In this document: positions 42,958 through 55,400 of the stretch, piece by piece
Position numbering within the stretch: the first letter of the stretch is position 1
Layout of the letters: every line of letters begins with the position of its first letter
NCBI GenBank assembly: GCA_009741485.1
Contig: CM019230.1
Coordinates: 7,445,983 to 7,509,982 of the forward strand
Direction of reading: 5' to 3'
Origin: Malurus cyaneus samueli
Lineage: Eukaryota > Chordata > Aves > Passeriformes > Maluridae
DNA: 64,000 nt
Notes under the pieces: generated by a model
The model's database searches: none
What the model was told of the DNA's origin: nothing
The model's input: the letters and a program-made list of their open reading frames with translations, nothing else
Position numbers and translations under genes: made by a program

Positions 42958-44055
42958 CCCCTGGACAACTGACCCTTGTGACCACCGACCCCTGGACAAC
43001 TGACCCTTGTGACCACCAATGCCTGGACAACTGACCCCTGTGACCACCAATGCCTGGACAACTGACCCCTGTGACCACGGCCGGGCAACTGACCCCTGTG
43101 ACCACCAATCCCTGGACAACTGACCCCTGTGACCACCAATCCCTGTGACCACCAATCCCTGGACAACTGACCCTCTGACCACCAATCCCTGTGACCACCA
43201 ATCCCTGGACAACTGACCCCTGAACAACTGACCCTTGGACCACCAATCCCTGGACAATGACCCCTGGACCACCGACCCCTGGAACATCGACCCCTGAACA
43301 ACTGACCCATGTGATCACCGACCCCTGGACAACTGACCCCTGTGACCACCAATCCCTGTGACCACCAATGCCTGGACGACTGACCCCTGTGACCACCAAT
43401 GCCTGGACAACTGATCCCTGGGACCACCGACCCCTGTGAACATCGACCCCTGGACAACTGACCCCTGTGACCACCGACCCCTGAACAACTGACCTTGTGA
43501 CCACCGCCTGGACAACTTGACCCCTGTGACCCCGGGACCACCAATCTCTGGACAACTGGCTCCTGTGACCACCAATCCCTGGGACCACTGATCCCTCTGA
43601 CTACCAGCCCCTCTGAACTGTGTCCCCGGTGACCACTGACCCCTCTGACTACCAGCCCGCTCTGAACGTGTCCCCGGTGACCACTGACCCCTCTGAGTGG
43701 CCCCTGTGAACTGCCCAGCTGCTTGACCACCAACCCCAGCAGCACCATCCTCTGACCAGCAAATCCTTTGGACCCCAACCCCTGTGACCACTGACCCCTG
43801 TGACCACTGGCCCCTCTGACCAATGACTCTGGCAACTATGACCCGTGAGCACCAATCCCTGCAACAGCAGACCCTCTGACTGACCCCTGTGACCGCAAGC
43901 CTCCTGACACCAAACTCTGCAGGCACCAGCCTCTGACCACCACCTTCCATGAACACCTGGACTGCTGACCCCTGTGACCAGTGACCCCTGTGACCAGTGA
44001 CCCCTGTGACCACTGACCCACCAGCAGCCCCTGTGACCACTGACCCCTGTGACCA
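42958..44055. repeat. 31-bp minisatellite, about 1.1 kb
   Basis: Units close to CTGACCCCTGTGACCACCAA plus TCCCTGGACAA, with many variants (ACCGACCCCTG, CCTGAACAACTG). The right end is more degenerate and ends in CCCCTGTGACCA units. Confidence 0.95.
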
Positions 44056-46340
44056 GCAGCCCCCACTGCAGCAGGCGTGGGGCCACCGCAGGTTTCTTCC
44101 CCGGACAGAACAGATTGCAGGAGCTCAGGGAAGCACCCGCTGCAGGGCTCGAAGCATTTGCAAAGAGGATTTACAGTCCTTTGCCTTTTAATTGACAGCT
44201 GAAAGCTCGGCGTGCTGAGCTCCCCTCGATACAAAGGCTTTTCAAAGGCAAGAGGCCCCAGCGAGGAGCCCCAGCGGGTCTGTGAACACCTGCACTCCTG
44301 CTCTGCACCCTGCCAGAGCTGCTATCAGAGCCCTCAGGACAGCTCTGACCCCACAGGAATTGGAGATCAGAGCTGCTGGAGGAACAGAAGGAGAAGGAGG
44401 GTTTGTTCCCTGACACTAAACTGTGCCTCAAGCCGTGGCAGGGCAGTGCCTTCCCCACGCCTCGGAGGGCAGATCGGCTCCTGGGGCAGAAGGAGCCCGG
44501 CAGCACCTCCAGAAATGCAGGAATCCCCACTCTGAGCAGTTCTTGCCAGCTTTTCACTGCAGAGCTGATCATCCCTGTTCCAGCTCTGGCCTTAATCCCA
44601 GGGCAGCAGAATCCAGCGCTGGCTGTGCTGCACAAACCCCAGTGCCCCTCAGTAACAGCCCTGGGGAGATGCCAAGGTGCTGAGAACCATTCCTCCTTTT
44701 GCAGATCAAGAACTTTCAGAGATTTCTGTGATAAATATGTAAAAGAAAAAAACAAAGGTGAAATATTTGATAAATCCTCTGTATTTCTGCTCTCAGGTCC
44801 CTCACAGGACAGCAGCTGGACATGACTGATCTCTCTGTAGTCCTGCTGGCAGTGAAACCAGCAGAGCACTTTTAAGAAGTCATCAATTCTTGTTATGCCA
44901 GGGGAATGCTGCACTTTGAATGTCTTGTATTGACAAGAACACTAAGAATAACCCCATCTGACATATGTGATATTTGGCCTCCCAACTTTGTTGAAGGTCT
45001 AAGTAGAAAAGGAGACTTCAACCAATTCCCTTTAGACTCACTTCAGAAAGTTTCCCTTTCTCATCTAAAGATGGTGCCCACAGTGGGCTCCAGTGTCCTA
45101 GAATGCCTGGATCCTCTAAAACAGATCAAAAAATCAGTGTTTGAGCTGTAAGGGCATAAAGATCACTGTCTACTGTGAGATGTCTGTACCAGATGACACA
45201 ATCTCTCACCTTTGTATTGGGTCCTGTTATTTTTTGATATTTCCCTTCTGCCCCCCGCCCCCAGCTTTAAGGACAGAAGCAAGAGTTACCTACATTGTGT
45301 CTTAAATTTCAGATTCTGAGGGTTTAATGTTTTGTGCTTAACTTCCACTAAATAACAAACAAACAGTGTTCTGCTGCAGACAGTTTTAAGCTATATTCTG
45401 CATCAACCCCAGTCTCTGTAAATGTTCAAAAGCCTCGTCCTGGGCTGGAACCATTGGGTTCCTTTGCTGTCCTAAGTGCTCAACTTCACATCTTGTCTTT
45501 CAGAGGAGCCCCAAGGAAATGGATTTTTCAAAGGAAGGTGCTAAATCAGCCTGGGGAAATGATTTTGAAACTACTGCCAGCTGTGCTCCCAGCCAGGTTT
45601 ATTTTGGAGCCCACAATTCACCAACCAAAGGGCAGCAAAAGCTGGCAAACAAGAAACAAAGGGTATGAGTCCAACACAGTGAGTTGTTTACTTGTGTTTA
45701 TATAGTGATGCAAAAGAAAAATGCATCACTGAGCCAACAGGGAAACAATTTTTTTTGGTTTATTTTTGTGAATTTTTTTTTTTTAAATTTGAGCCATTTT
45801 TAGCTCTTTCAGAAATGACACTGCCCTATAAATCAGATCCCTGTGCTCTCCCTTCCAACCCCACAGCAGTGCAGCCCACCTTGGATGCTGCAGCAGGCTC
45901 AGACACGTTGGGAAACACCATCCTGGCAGGTTTTTGGAAAATACTCATCAAGAAAGGCATCATAGGGTGATCAGAGCTATTTGCAACCTTCCCACGAGCT
46001 TTTCCTTTGGGATTTGTGATTATCCCAGCAAAGAGGTGAGGGCTGCTCAGCCTAGGGGACTGATGTCTGTCCCTCCTATCTCTTTCAGGTGTTTTACACA
46101 GGGACCTGGGTGACACAGTCTGGGAGCCGCAGGAGCCATATGGAGTAATATCTGCCAGCGCTGGTGGAACCCATGGGATTACCTGCTCTCTGGGGCTGTG
46201 GGCAGGGCACACCCGCATTCCTGGCAGGTGACACCAAGAGCTGTGGAGCTGCAGGTTCTGTTTGCAGATGCTCCCAGCCCTGGAGCGGCTCCGCAGGGTT
46301 ACAGACATTACGTAAAGGGCGCGAAGACAGCTCAGGCTCC
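44056..46340. other. Intergenic, no gene or recognised transposon
   Basis: GC content falls from about 44.7 kb onward. The part 44,880-45,720 is moderately A/T-rich unique sequence. No CR1 end or LTR terminus is certain, and frames are under 100 codons with no domain recognised. Confidence 0.45.
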
Positions 46341-47296
46341 AGCAGCCCAAAGACTGAATGGATGGATGGATGGATGGAATGATGGATGGAATGATGGATG
46401 GAATGATGGATGGAATGATGGATGGAATGATGGATGAGGATGCGACTGGATGCGATGGACGAGGATGGATGGAATGAATGGACAGGTTAAGAGATTGGAA
46501 TGAGATGGATGGAATGGTGGAAATGGATGAGAATGGATAGGAATAGAAAAGGAATGGACAGGTACTGATTGACTGGATGGATGGATGGATGGAGGGATGG
46601 ATGACAATGGATGGATGGATGGAATGCGATTGGACAGTGATGGATGGAATAGGAACAGGGATGGATGGAAGAGGATGGAATGGATGGATGACAGAGTGAT
46701 GCGATGGATGGAATGGATGGATCGGATGGACAGAGGATAGGAAATGGAAATGAGAACCACGGATGGAATGGATGAATGGAAGTGGATAGGATGAGACTGG
46801 ATGGGTGGACAGAGGGATGGATGGACACAATGATGGACAGAGAGTGAAGATGCGATGGACAGTGGGATGGATGGACGGATGGATGGATGGATTGGAATGG
46901 ACAAGGATAGAATGAGTATGGATGGAATGGAGTGGATGAGGATGAGGATGGATGAGAATGGACAATGATGGACAATGGATGATGATGGACAATGGATGAT
47001 GGCAGATGGATGGATGGGATGGATGGATGGGATGGCGAATGATGGAATGGACTGGCATGACTAGGACGCCGCATTGTTGGATGGATGGATGGATGGATGG
47101 ATGGATGGATGGGATGGACTGGAACGAGGGAATGGATGGACAGGATGAGATGGAATGGATGGATGGATGATGGATGGATGGAGGGATACGGATGGATGGA
47201 TGGAATGGATGGATGGATGGATTGGATGGATGAATTGAATGGATGGATGGATAAACGAATGGTGCAGGGATGGATGGAGTGATGGATGGATGGATG
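46341..47296. repeat. (GGAT)n/(AATGG)n degenerate satellite
   Basis: Nearly 1 kb of GGATGGATGGA interspersed with GGAATGGA, GACAGA and GATGAGGAT variants. It is stop-free on the - strand, giving a spurious Ser-Ile-His-Pro frame. It lies just beyond the likely 3' end of TNRC6C. Confidence 0.95.
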
Positions 47297-48773
47297 CTCT
47301 GCTCACTGCGGATCCACCGGCACAGCTCAGCTCCACACAGCCCACAACCCAAATCCCAAAGCATTTTCCGATTCCATTTCCAGACTCTTCCAACTCAAGT
47401 AAATCTTAACATATACAGATAGCCATATACATTTTTTGTTGTTGTTTTTAATTAAAAAGCTCCTTCACATACACAGTCATATAATGAATCAGCAAGAACA
47501 ATAATATATTTCTTGGAGCAGAATAGCAAAACGTCTGCTCTGCCAGTGCCACCCACAAACTAGACAAAGAACTAAGAAATTTGACAGTTTCAGACCACTT
47601 AGGAATGAGAAATTCTCTTGGCCTAAAGACGAGGAGCCATGCAGTGAAGGTGCTATGGAGGATACAGCAAATGCGATGTACAGAAAAACATAAAGTGTTC
47701 AAAGTGTTCTCTTGGAAAGATTCTGCAGCCAGAGGGGGAATCCCGATCATCGGGAGTTTTCTTTACAATTTAAGAAATATTGGATAGCATGGAAGCAGAA
47801 TGATACTGAAAATAAAAAGCTACACAAACACTGAAAGATTGGTTTTGGCCAAAATCTGACATTTCCTTTAATACGTCAAGGCGGGTTCCAAATTTTAAGA
47901 GTGCGTCTGATTTACAAAAAGTCATCGCTGCCAACCTCATGCAAGAACAAAACATCTGACTCCATAAGGGACCTCGATGTCTTGGCAACAAAACCCAGAG
48001 ACACCAAAACTGACAGCCCTCCTTGCCAAGGAAAAAATGCCCAACAAAATAAAACCCAACCAGCTAAGGAAGGAAAAGAGAAGGAAACTCTCTTTAAAGT
48101 TCCATTACAAACACCTGGAAGAGAAAAAAAAATAGCAGGTGGGAGGGGAAGTGGCTTCCAGTAAAAGCTGTGTGGCTTTGGGGCCAGATCAATAAAACTG
48201 GCACAACAGGTTTCACACTGGGAATTCTTGCTCTTTCCATAACAGAAGTTACCCCCAAAGCTGGATTAGGAAATTTAAACTCTATCATATCTGCCAGCAA
48301 AATTCAGAGCCCCCTGCCCCACTGGCTCCTTCTTCTAAAATTGCAGCTCACGGACAACCCCAGTGACAGCGTGGGTGCTGGCTCTGGGCTGGGAGCCACC
48401 TTCTCATTAATCCAGCTGTCCAGGCCAGTTTTTCCCTTCCCGAGTGGATTGGGGGAATGAGCTCCACTGACCCAACTGAGCTCCCTGAGAGCTGGAGTCA
48501 GCCCTGCTGAGCATCACAGCAAAGGCTCAGGGACTGGCATCTCCCCATGAACCCCCAGCCCTGCACCTCCTGTGCCTCAGGTTGGCAAATTTGGGGTGGA
48601 AGAACCTTCAAGTGTTGAACATCTTCCTAAACTCAAACCCTGCAAGGACAAAGATGAAAATATTTTGTTGTTCCTGCTCTTTTTAGGACCTATTTGGTCC
48701 TATCAGTGGAACTGGCATTTTAGAGGCATCCAGCCCCAGAAATTGGGGTGGAGCCAGAGGAGCCCCCAAGACT
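47279..48773. repeat. Direct duplication in TNRC6C 3' UTR, copy 1
   Basis: From TGGATGGATGCTCTGCTCAC to GCCCCCAAGACT. It matches 48983-50482 in the same orientation with about a dozen substitutions and a few small indels by eye. It is cut off by the 10-N gap. Confidence 0.95.
47448..47453 (-). terminator. TNRC6C: Possible distal TNRC6C poly(A) signal
   Basis: TTTAAT on the + strand reads ATTAAA on the - strand, the commonest variant hexamer. The same word recurs in the duplicated copy at 49153-49158. Confidence 0.3.
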
Positions 48774-48783
48774 NNNNNNNNNN
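48774..48783. other. Assembly gap, 10 N
   Basis: A ten-base N run ending copy 1 of the duplication. The 199 bases that follow (48784-48982) are not found elsewhere in the window. Confidence 0.98.
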
Positions 48784-48982
48784 TTCAGGTTTTTTACTTC
48801 TGCTCAATCTCCACTGGATTCAGTTCTAATAGGCAAACCTTACAGACTTCAAACAGCAGAAGCTGCCATTCTTTACTGCAGAATTAATCACCTCCTTTCC
48901 TCTCAGAAGTCCTTGTCATTTTAGGGAGGGAAGAGATGGGAACGGACAGAGACAAGTGAACAGGAAAAGAGAAAAAAGTGCC

Positions 48983-50482
48983 TGGATGGATGGATGGATG
49001 CTCTGCTCACTGCGGATCCACCGGCACAGCTCAGCTCCACACAGCCCACAACCCAAATCCCAAAGCATTTTCCGATTCCATTTCCAGACTCTTCCAACTC
49101 GAGTAAATCTTAACATATACAGATAGCCATATACAATTTTTTTGTTGTTGTTTTTAATTAAAAAGCTCCTTCACATACACAGTCATATAATGAATCAGCA
49201 AGAACAATAATATATTTCTTGGAGCAGAATAGCAAAACGTCTGCTCTGCCAGTGCCACCCACAAACTAGACAAAGAACTAAGAAATTTGACAGTTTCAGA
49301 CCACTTAGGAATGAGAAATTCTCTTGGCCTAAAGACGAGGAGCCATGCAGTGAAGGTGCTATGGAGGATACAGCAAATGCGATGTACAGAAAAACATAAA
49401 GTGTTAAAAGTGTTCTCTTGGAAAGATTCTGCAGCCAGAGGGGAAATCCCGATCATCGGGAGTTTTCTTTACAATTGAAGAAATATTGGATAGCATGGAA
49501 GCAGAAGAATGATACTGAAAATAAAAAGCTACACAAACACTGAAAGATTGGTTTTGGCCAAAATCTGAGATTTCCTTTAATACGTCAAGGCGGGTTCCAA
49601 ATTTTAAGAGTGCGTCTGATTTACAAAAAGTCATCGCTGCCAACCTCATGGAAGAATAAAACATCTGACTCCATAAGGGACCTCGATGTCTTGGCAACAA
49701 AACCCAGAGACACCAAAACTGACAGCCCTCCTTGCCAAGGAAAAAATGCCCAACAAAATAAAACCCAACCAGCTAAGGAAGGAAAAGAGAAGGAAACTCT
49801 CTTTAAAGTTCCATTACAAACACCTGGAAGAGAAAAAAAAATAGCAGGTGGGAGGGGAAGTGGCTTCCAGTAAAAGCTGTGTGGCTTTGGGGCCAGATCA
49901 ATAAAACTGGCACAACAGGTTTCACACTGGGAATTCTTGCTCTTTCCATAACAGAATTTACCCCCAAAGCTGGATTAGGAAATTTAAACTCTATCATATC
50001 TGCCAGCAAAACTCAGAGCCCCCTGCCCCACTGGCTCCTTCTTCTAAAATTGCAGCTCACGGACAACCCCAGTGACAGCGTGGGTGCTGGCTCCGGGCTG
50101 GGAGCCACCTTCTCATTAATCCAGCTGTCCAGGCCAGTTTTTCCCTTCCCGAGTGGATTGGGGGAATGAGCTCCACTGACCCAACTGAGCTCCCTGAGAG
50201 CTGGAGTCAGCCCTGCTGAGCATCACAGCAAAGGCTCAGGGACTGGCATTGCCCCATGAACCCCCAGCCCTGCACCTCCTGTGCCTCAGGTTGGCAAATT
50301 TGGGGTGGAAGAACCTTCAAGTGTTGAACATCTTCCTAAACTCAAACCCTGCAAGGACAAAGATGAAAATATTTTGTTGTTCCTGCTCTTTTTAGGACCT
50401 ATTTGGTCCTATCAGTGGAACTGGCATTTTAGAGGCATCCAGCCCCAGAAATTGGGGTGGAGCCAGAGGAGCCCCCAAGACT
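48983..50482. repeat. Direct duplication in TNRC6C 3' UTR, copy 2
   Basis: Offset 1704 bases from copy 1 at its left end. It begins with only about four GGAT units where copy 1 has nearly 1 kb of them, and continues without a break into the remaining 3' UTR. Confidence 0.95.
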
Positions 50483-50807
50483 TGCTCCAGGGGGCTACAA
50501 AGTCATGTACTGCGTTACTGAAGAGATGGAAAAATGAGAAAAACAGAATTTGAACACAAAAATGGGTACTGCTGCTCCTGGATGTGATGTGCAAAGCGTT
50601 CATGGAAAAGCTGATGAGTGTCACCAGCAGAGAGAGCAGAGAGGTGACCACACTCACAGGAGGGGTTTGCCTGGTTGTACACGCCATTCTCAATCATAGT
50701 TAAAATTTCTTCCATGAAATACCTTCACAGATTGAACAATAAATATTTAGTATCCCCTACACAAAAGAAAAATACACATTATTTCAACAGCCAAGAAAAA
50801 ACTGCAA

Positions 50808-50813
50808 TTTATT
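50808..50813 (-). terminator. TNRC6C: Possible proximal TNRC6C poly(A) signal
   Basis: TTTATT on the + strand reads AATAAA on the - strand, about 1.2 kb after the stop. A further AATAAA is at 51500-51505. Usage cannot be judged. Confidence 0.35.
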
Positions 50814-52044
50814 AAGTTTCAAAGAATCTTCGTACTCTTGAAAGCAACTTTCGGTGCATGTTCTTTTAACAATCACATTCTATGAGGAGAATAAACATTA
50901 AAAGCCACAATTGTTGGTTTTCTTTTTAATCTCAGAGTTACAGACATCTTTAATTCAAAAGGAAAGGAGGACCGAAAAAGGAAAAACTTCACACCGTCTT
51001 GATGTCATTTAAACCACATGTGGTGCAGCCACACACAGGGCCAACATCTAAGCACACAGGCAAACACACACTCACATCTGTCCCAACAAAAACATAGAGT
51101 CTGAACTTTTAAAAAAAAAAATTCTTAGAGCCTGTTTCTTGTGTACTGATGCTGACCTGGAAGTGTAATAATTCAACTTAGAAAGTGTTCACATTTTGTT
51201 AGATTGGCCGCTGGATTTCAAGTATTTGCATGTTGATATGGTTGTTGCTTTTTTTTTTTAAATTTTTTTTTGTTTCTTTGTTGATTTTTTCTAATTTTTT
51301 TTATTTTAATTGGGATTAAAAAAAATGACATGAAAAGTACTGAAACAAGGGTAATGTGCATAGGCAGATCATGGAGTAGTGTAACACAGAGATACCCCAA
51401 CCCCTGCTCCTCCCCCCTCTCAACCTGTACAAGTCACAGAGTTGCCACTGCGATTCATCACTTTTCTGTACAACTGGAAATACTCCACTTCACCTTTGAT
51501 TTATTGGTGCCCGCTCTGTAATGTGCATAATAGTCACAGGCTCATTTAAATAGGCTTTCATTTCCCCTTCCCACCCCCCCCAGTTGATAAAATAACCCTT
51601 TCCAGCCCAAATTCTGAAAAGTGCCCTTCATGATAGACCTATTCTAAGCAGCTTTTATACTTGGTTTTGAAAAATCACCATACGAACATAAAAAGACGAC
51701 ATAAAACAAAAATAGCCATGAAAAAAATAAAACCTGTCATTAGCATGTGACCTTGTTACCAAACCCAAGGAGCGCCCGAGTAAGCTGTTTCAGGAACAGC
51801 TCTACTAAGGACTCTGCTTCTGCAGTTTCCAGGTATTCGAATAATTGGAGCAGAGGTAAACTTAAAGATCGGGCTGGCCAGTCTCATGGGTTACAAGCTG
51901 GATTCTTCATAAGCCCGGGACTGGAAAGGGTTACAATTCTTCTCTTTTTTTTTTTTTTTTAAAGTTTAAAAAAAATACAGATCTTTTTTTGTTATTTCCT
52001 TTAGTGGTGATGATGTTGTTTTCCTATTTTGTTTCTCTCGTCTC

Positions 52045-52405
52045 CTAGATGGACTCGCCGCTGAGCAGATCCCCCGGCAGGAGGGTGTTGAGAGGCGTGG
52101 GGCTCCCGATGACTCTGCCGTCGTCGGCGCTGGGGGGACCCCAGAGGCTGCTGGAGTATTGGGGTACCCCTCCCCAGAGCAGGTCGCTGCTGCCCTTGCC
52201 CCCCAGGCACGGGGAGTTCCAGTGGCCGGTGTCGGGGCGCACCAGCCCGTGGGAGCTGCCCGAGGAGCCCAGGCGGCTGGGCGTGGATCCAGTGTTGGAC
52301 TGCCAGCTGGAGGTGGGCGGCAGCGCCTGCCCCTGCGCCAGGAAACGGTTCACTTCTTCCTCACCAGCAAACTCGGCCAGGATGGTAGTGTTTCCCAGGA
52401 CACAC
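52045..52405 (-). CDS. TNRC6C: TNRC6C terminal coding exon
   Basis: The acceptor on the - strand is GCCCTCAG. It encodes [19 protein letters not shown] to [12 protein letters not shown] and ends at TAG (52045-52047). Confidence 0.96.
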
Positions 52406-55400
52406 CTGAGGGCATGAGAATAGGGGGAAGGTGAGGTGTGGGGTGCAAAGGGGGATTTCGGGAATAGCCGAGGTGGGATCCGGTCGGGAAAGGCTGGGGG
52501 AGATGGGATTGCTCAGATTGAGCTAACTGCAGCCTTGCAGTGCAGGAAGGAGCCTACAGGAACATGGACAGAGGCTATGGACAAGGAGAATGGCTTCAAA
52601 CTGACAGACAGCAGGGTTAGACTGGGAATCAGGAAAATATTCTCCATGTGAGGGTGGTGAGGCACTGGCACACACTGCCCAGGGAAGTGTGGATGTCCCA
52701 TCCCAGGAAGTCCGCCCAAGCCCAGGTTGGACATTGGGTTTTGGAGCAGCCTGGGACAGCAGAAGGTGTCCCTGTCCATGGCAGGGGGTGGGACTGGACG
52801 AGGTTTAAGGTCCCTCTCAAGCCAATGAATTGTGTGATATACGGGGACCCATCTTCCATCACCAAGCCTAGAAATCGAGCTGAGGATTTCCACCACATCC
52901 ACTCACTGAGCAATCCCTGTCTCTGACAAAGCCTTCCCTGTTGTTTTCCATCTGTCTTCTTACATCCACAAACACCCAAATCCACATGTGTGGAGACCAC
53001 CTCCTCTAACTGACACATCCTGGAGCCTCAATTTTCTTTAGGAATAAGGACAGAAGCTCACCAGTCATGCAATGTTCCCACTACCTCAATACTTTCATTA
53101 TGCTCACGCTATAACCTGTTGATAAAGGAGACTGCTTTCCAGCTCTAAACACCCTCGTATTCTTCTGAAACATCACCCTCTGTATTCTTCATCTTTATAA
53201 ATAATACTGATTTTATAATTTAAATTCTCCAGTTCTTATGTCAATTAATCTTATTGAGATTTTCAAATTCCTAAAATGTCCATTTTGTTGTCATACACTT
53301 CTCTCACAACTCCTTTAAAAAGAAATGATCACCATGAACACATTCCTTATTTATCATTGTTCTGCCCTTTCTGTTTCTCACTAAAGCTAAAACCTTCTCC
53401 TGTGCTTTCCCTGAGCTTCCTTTAGAATCCTTATCACATCTTACAAGTTCTTTGTGGCCTTCCAGCTGGCAAGTCCTAACTGAGGATGTTATTAATGGTG
53501 AAAAAGGTTTTGTAATGTCCTTTATTCAGCAGTACATGAGTACCCAACCCCAGTTAACTTCTCTTTCTCTCATTAGTAATTTTGAAAATCCAGAATAAAG
53601 TAACCAGTGACCAGTTAGGCCTATGAAAATAGCTTCTGAGCTAAAACTAGCTTTGTAACAAAAGGAAAAGAGAGCAGAAACGTACATGTGCAGAGACTTC
53701 TGGGCCTTGGCTGCCTCCTCCTTGGAACTGTATCGGACCACAGCATTCCCTTGGGTCAGGTTCAAGTGGAATGTTATGAGAGGGCCGTGTTGCAAACACA
53801 GTGTCCGCAGTGTGGAACCATCGATCTGGGAGGAGGCAAGGGCACCAAGGGTTACTTGTGCTATTGTGACCTTACCTTAAATGCTTGCTAAACAAACTTT
53901 TAAAAGCTAAAGAGTAAGCAAAAGTGAAAGGCAAAAAGGTACTTAATTACACACATCTCTCTCTCTGCATTGAGACATCCTGTTTTTTTAAGGCTTCCCT
54001 ACAGTCCAGTGCACAAATTTTCCCAATTTATGTTTTAAAAATTGTATTTATCATTAGAAGCCCATAGAAATAAGCCAATGAAATACAGACTTCGTAAATG
54101 TCATTGAATTTTCCCCAAGATTAATCTGGATGTCTGCATCCAAGGTTTTGTGGCTTATATTCTGCCTTTGGAATGACACTGTGAAGGACAAGTAGAGGAT
54201 GTGACAGATGTATGAGAAGAACCAAAAAAACCCATCGAAAATCAAATTTTACATCTCTGTATCTGCTCGCAATATCATCCACCTCCAAACTTACACACAC
54301 AGAAATGGTAGCCCAATGAAGATGCTCATATATACAAGCTTAATAGTGTTTGTCATATTGATCTTGACGAGCAATTTTGAAAACTATAGAGCGAATTCCC
54401 AATGCAGAAGACAGATTACTGTGTGAATACATAGAATTGAACTAATTTTTTCTTTCAAATTAATCAAATTGCCAAGGCTGCTGAATGTTCTTATCCTCTC
54501 TTAAATGTTGTTTTTATTATCTCTTAAATCCAAGTGTCTCCTCATGCCCAGTTGTGTACAATTCCAGTTACCTGTGGGGTGAGGTTCCGAAGAACCAGCC
54601 AGCTGCTTGTTCTCCCTGAGCTGTCAGTACTCCATGCAGAACCTGCAACACAAATTCCACAACAAAACATTTGATCGTGGCCTCTGGAAAGCATCTCACA
54701 GGCAAATTTGCCTGAAATCACAACACACTAACAAGCCTCAGTGCTGCTGAAAACAAATCCTACAGCAGCTTCCTCACACTTTGATTTATTGCCTCCCTTG
54801 GAATGAAAGGCTGCTGAATGAAAAGCTGCTCTTGCTACATTTCAAAGATCTGTGGCATTTTTCATGCTCCCACAGTAACTATTAGGAAACTAACAGATGA
54901 AGGTATGGCACTGCAACCAACTGGATCCTCAGCATGCATTACAATTAATCTGGAGGACACATTTTAAAAGCAATTCTTATGTCCAAGCTCAGACTGCTGG
55001 TTGCTATTAAAGATTTTTATAGCACTGCAGCACTCTGCTCTCTTGGCAATGACAGATTAATGTGTATGACTTATTCAAAACAGGTATTTCTGCACTGACA
55101 ATGTGCTGATTGAAGATACAAGGGCATAACCAACAAAACCTGCTCTTCCAACCTCAGCTGGTGAGTTATTAGACTCTCTGCGTGGTTTTTTTTTTTTTTA
55201 CAATAAAAGCTGTAAAGCTTCATATTTAATGAATGACATTTGAGAAATACACAGTAGAATCCTGTGGGTGCTCCAGAGAGAATCCTGGCAGTGGTTTTAT
55301 TTGCTCCCCCAGCTGGGGGTTTGGTGAAGAAAGAGCTCCAAAATAAATGGCAGGAAGAGGGAAAAACATTTAATTCTCAACTTATTGTAAGCAGATTAAT

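Larger units (their letters stand above)
47400..52044 (-). other. TNRC6C: TNRC6C 3' UTR (contains a duplicated 1.5-kb block)
   Basis: A/T-rich noncoding sequence downstream of the TNRC6C stop on the - strand, with T-rich and A-rich runs near 51,110, 51,250 and 51,945. The apparent 4.6 kb includes a repeated 1.5-kb block; without it the UTR would be about 2.9 kb. The distal end is a guess based on an ATTAAA at 47448-47453. Confidence 0.55.

Noticed and set aside
42417..43835. 472-codon - strand frame
   Set aside because: It runs through a CR1 fragment, a 14-bp array and a 31-bp array; all three are repeats.
44880..45420. Possible endogenous retrovirus or LTR fragment
   Set aside because: The composition changes here, but I could not see a paired terminus, primer-binding site or retroviral motif.
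45826..47364. 512-codon - strand open frame of Ser/Ile/His/Pro repeats
   Set aside because: It is the translation of the (GGAT)n satellite read as ATCC. Tetranucleotide repeats lacking stop codons give long frames by default.
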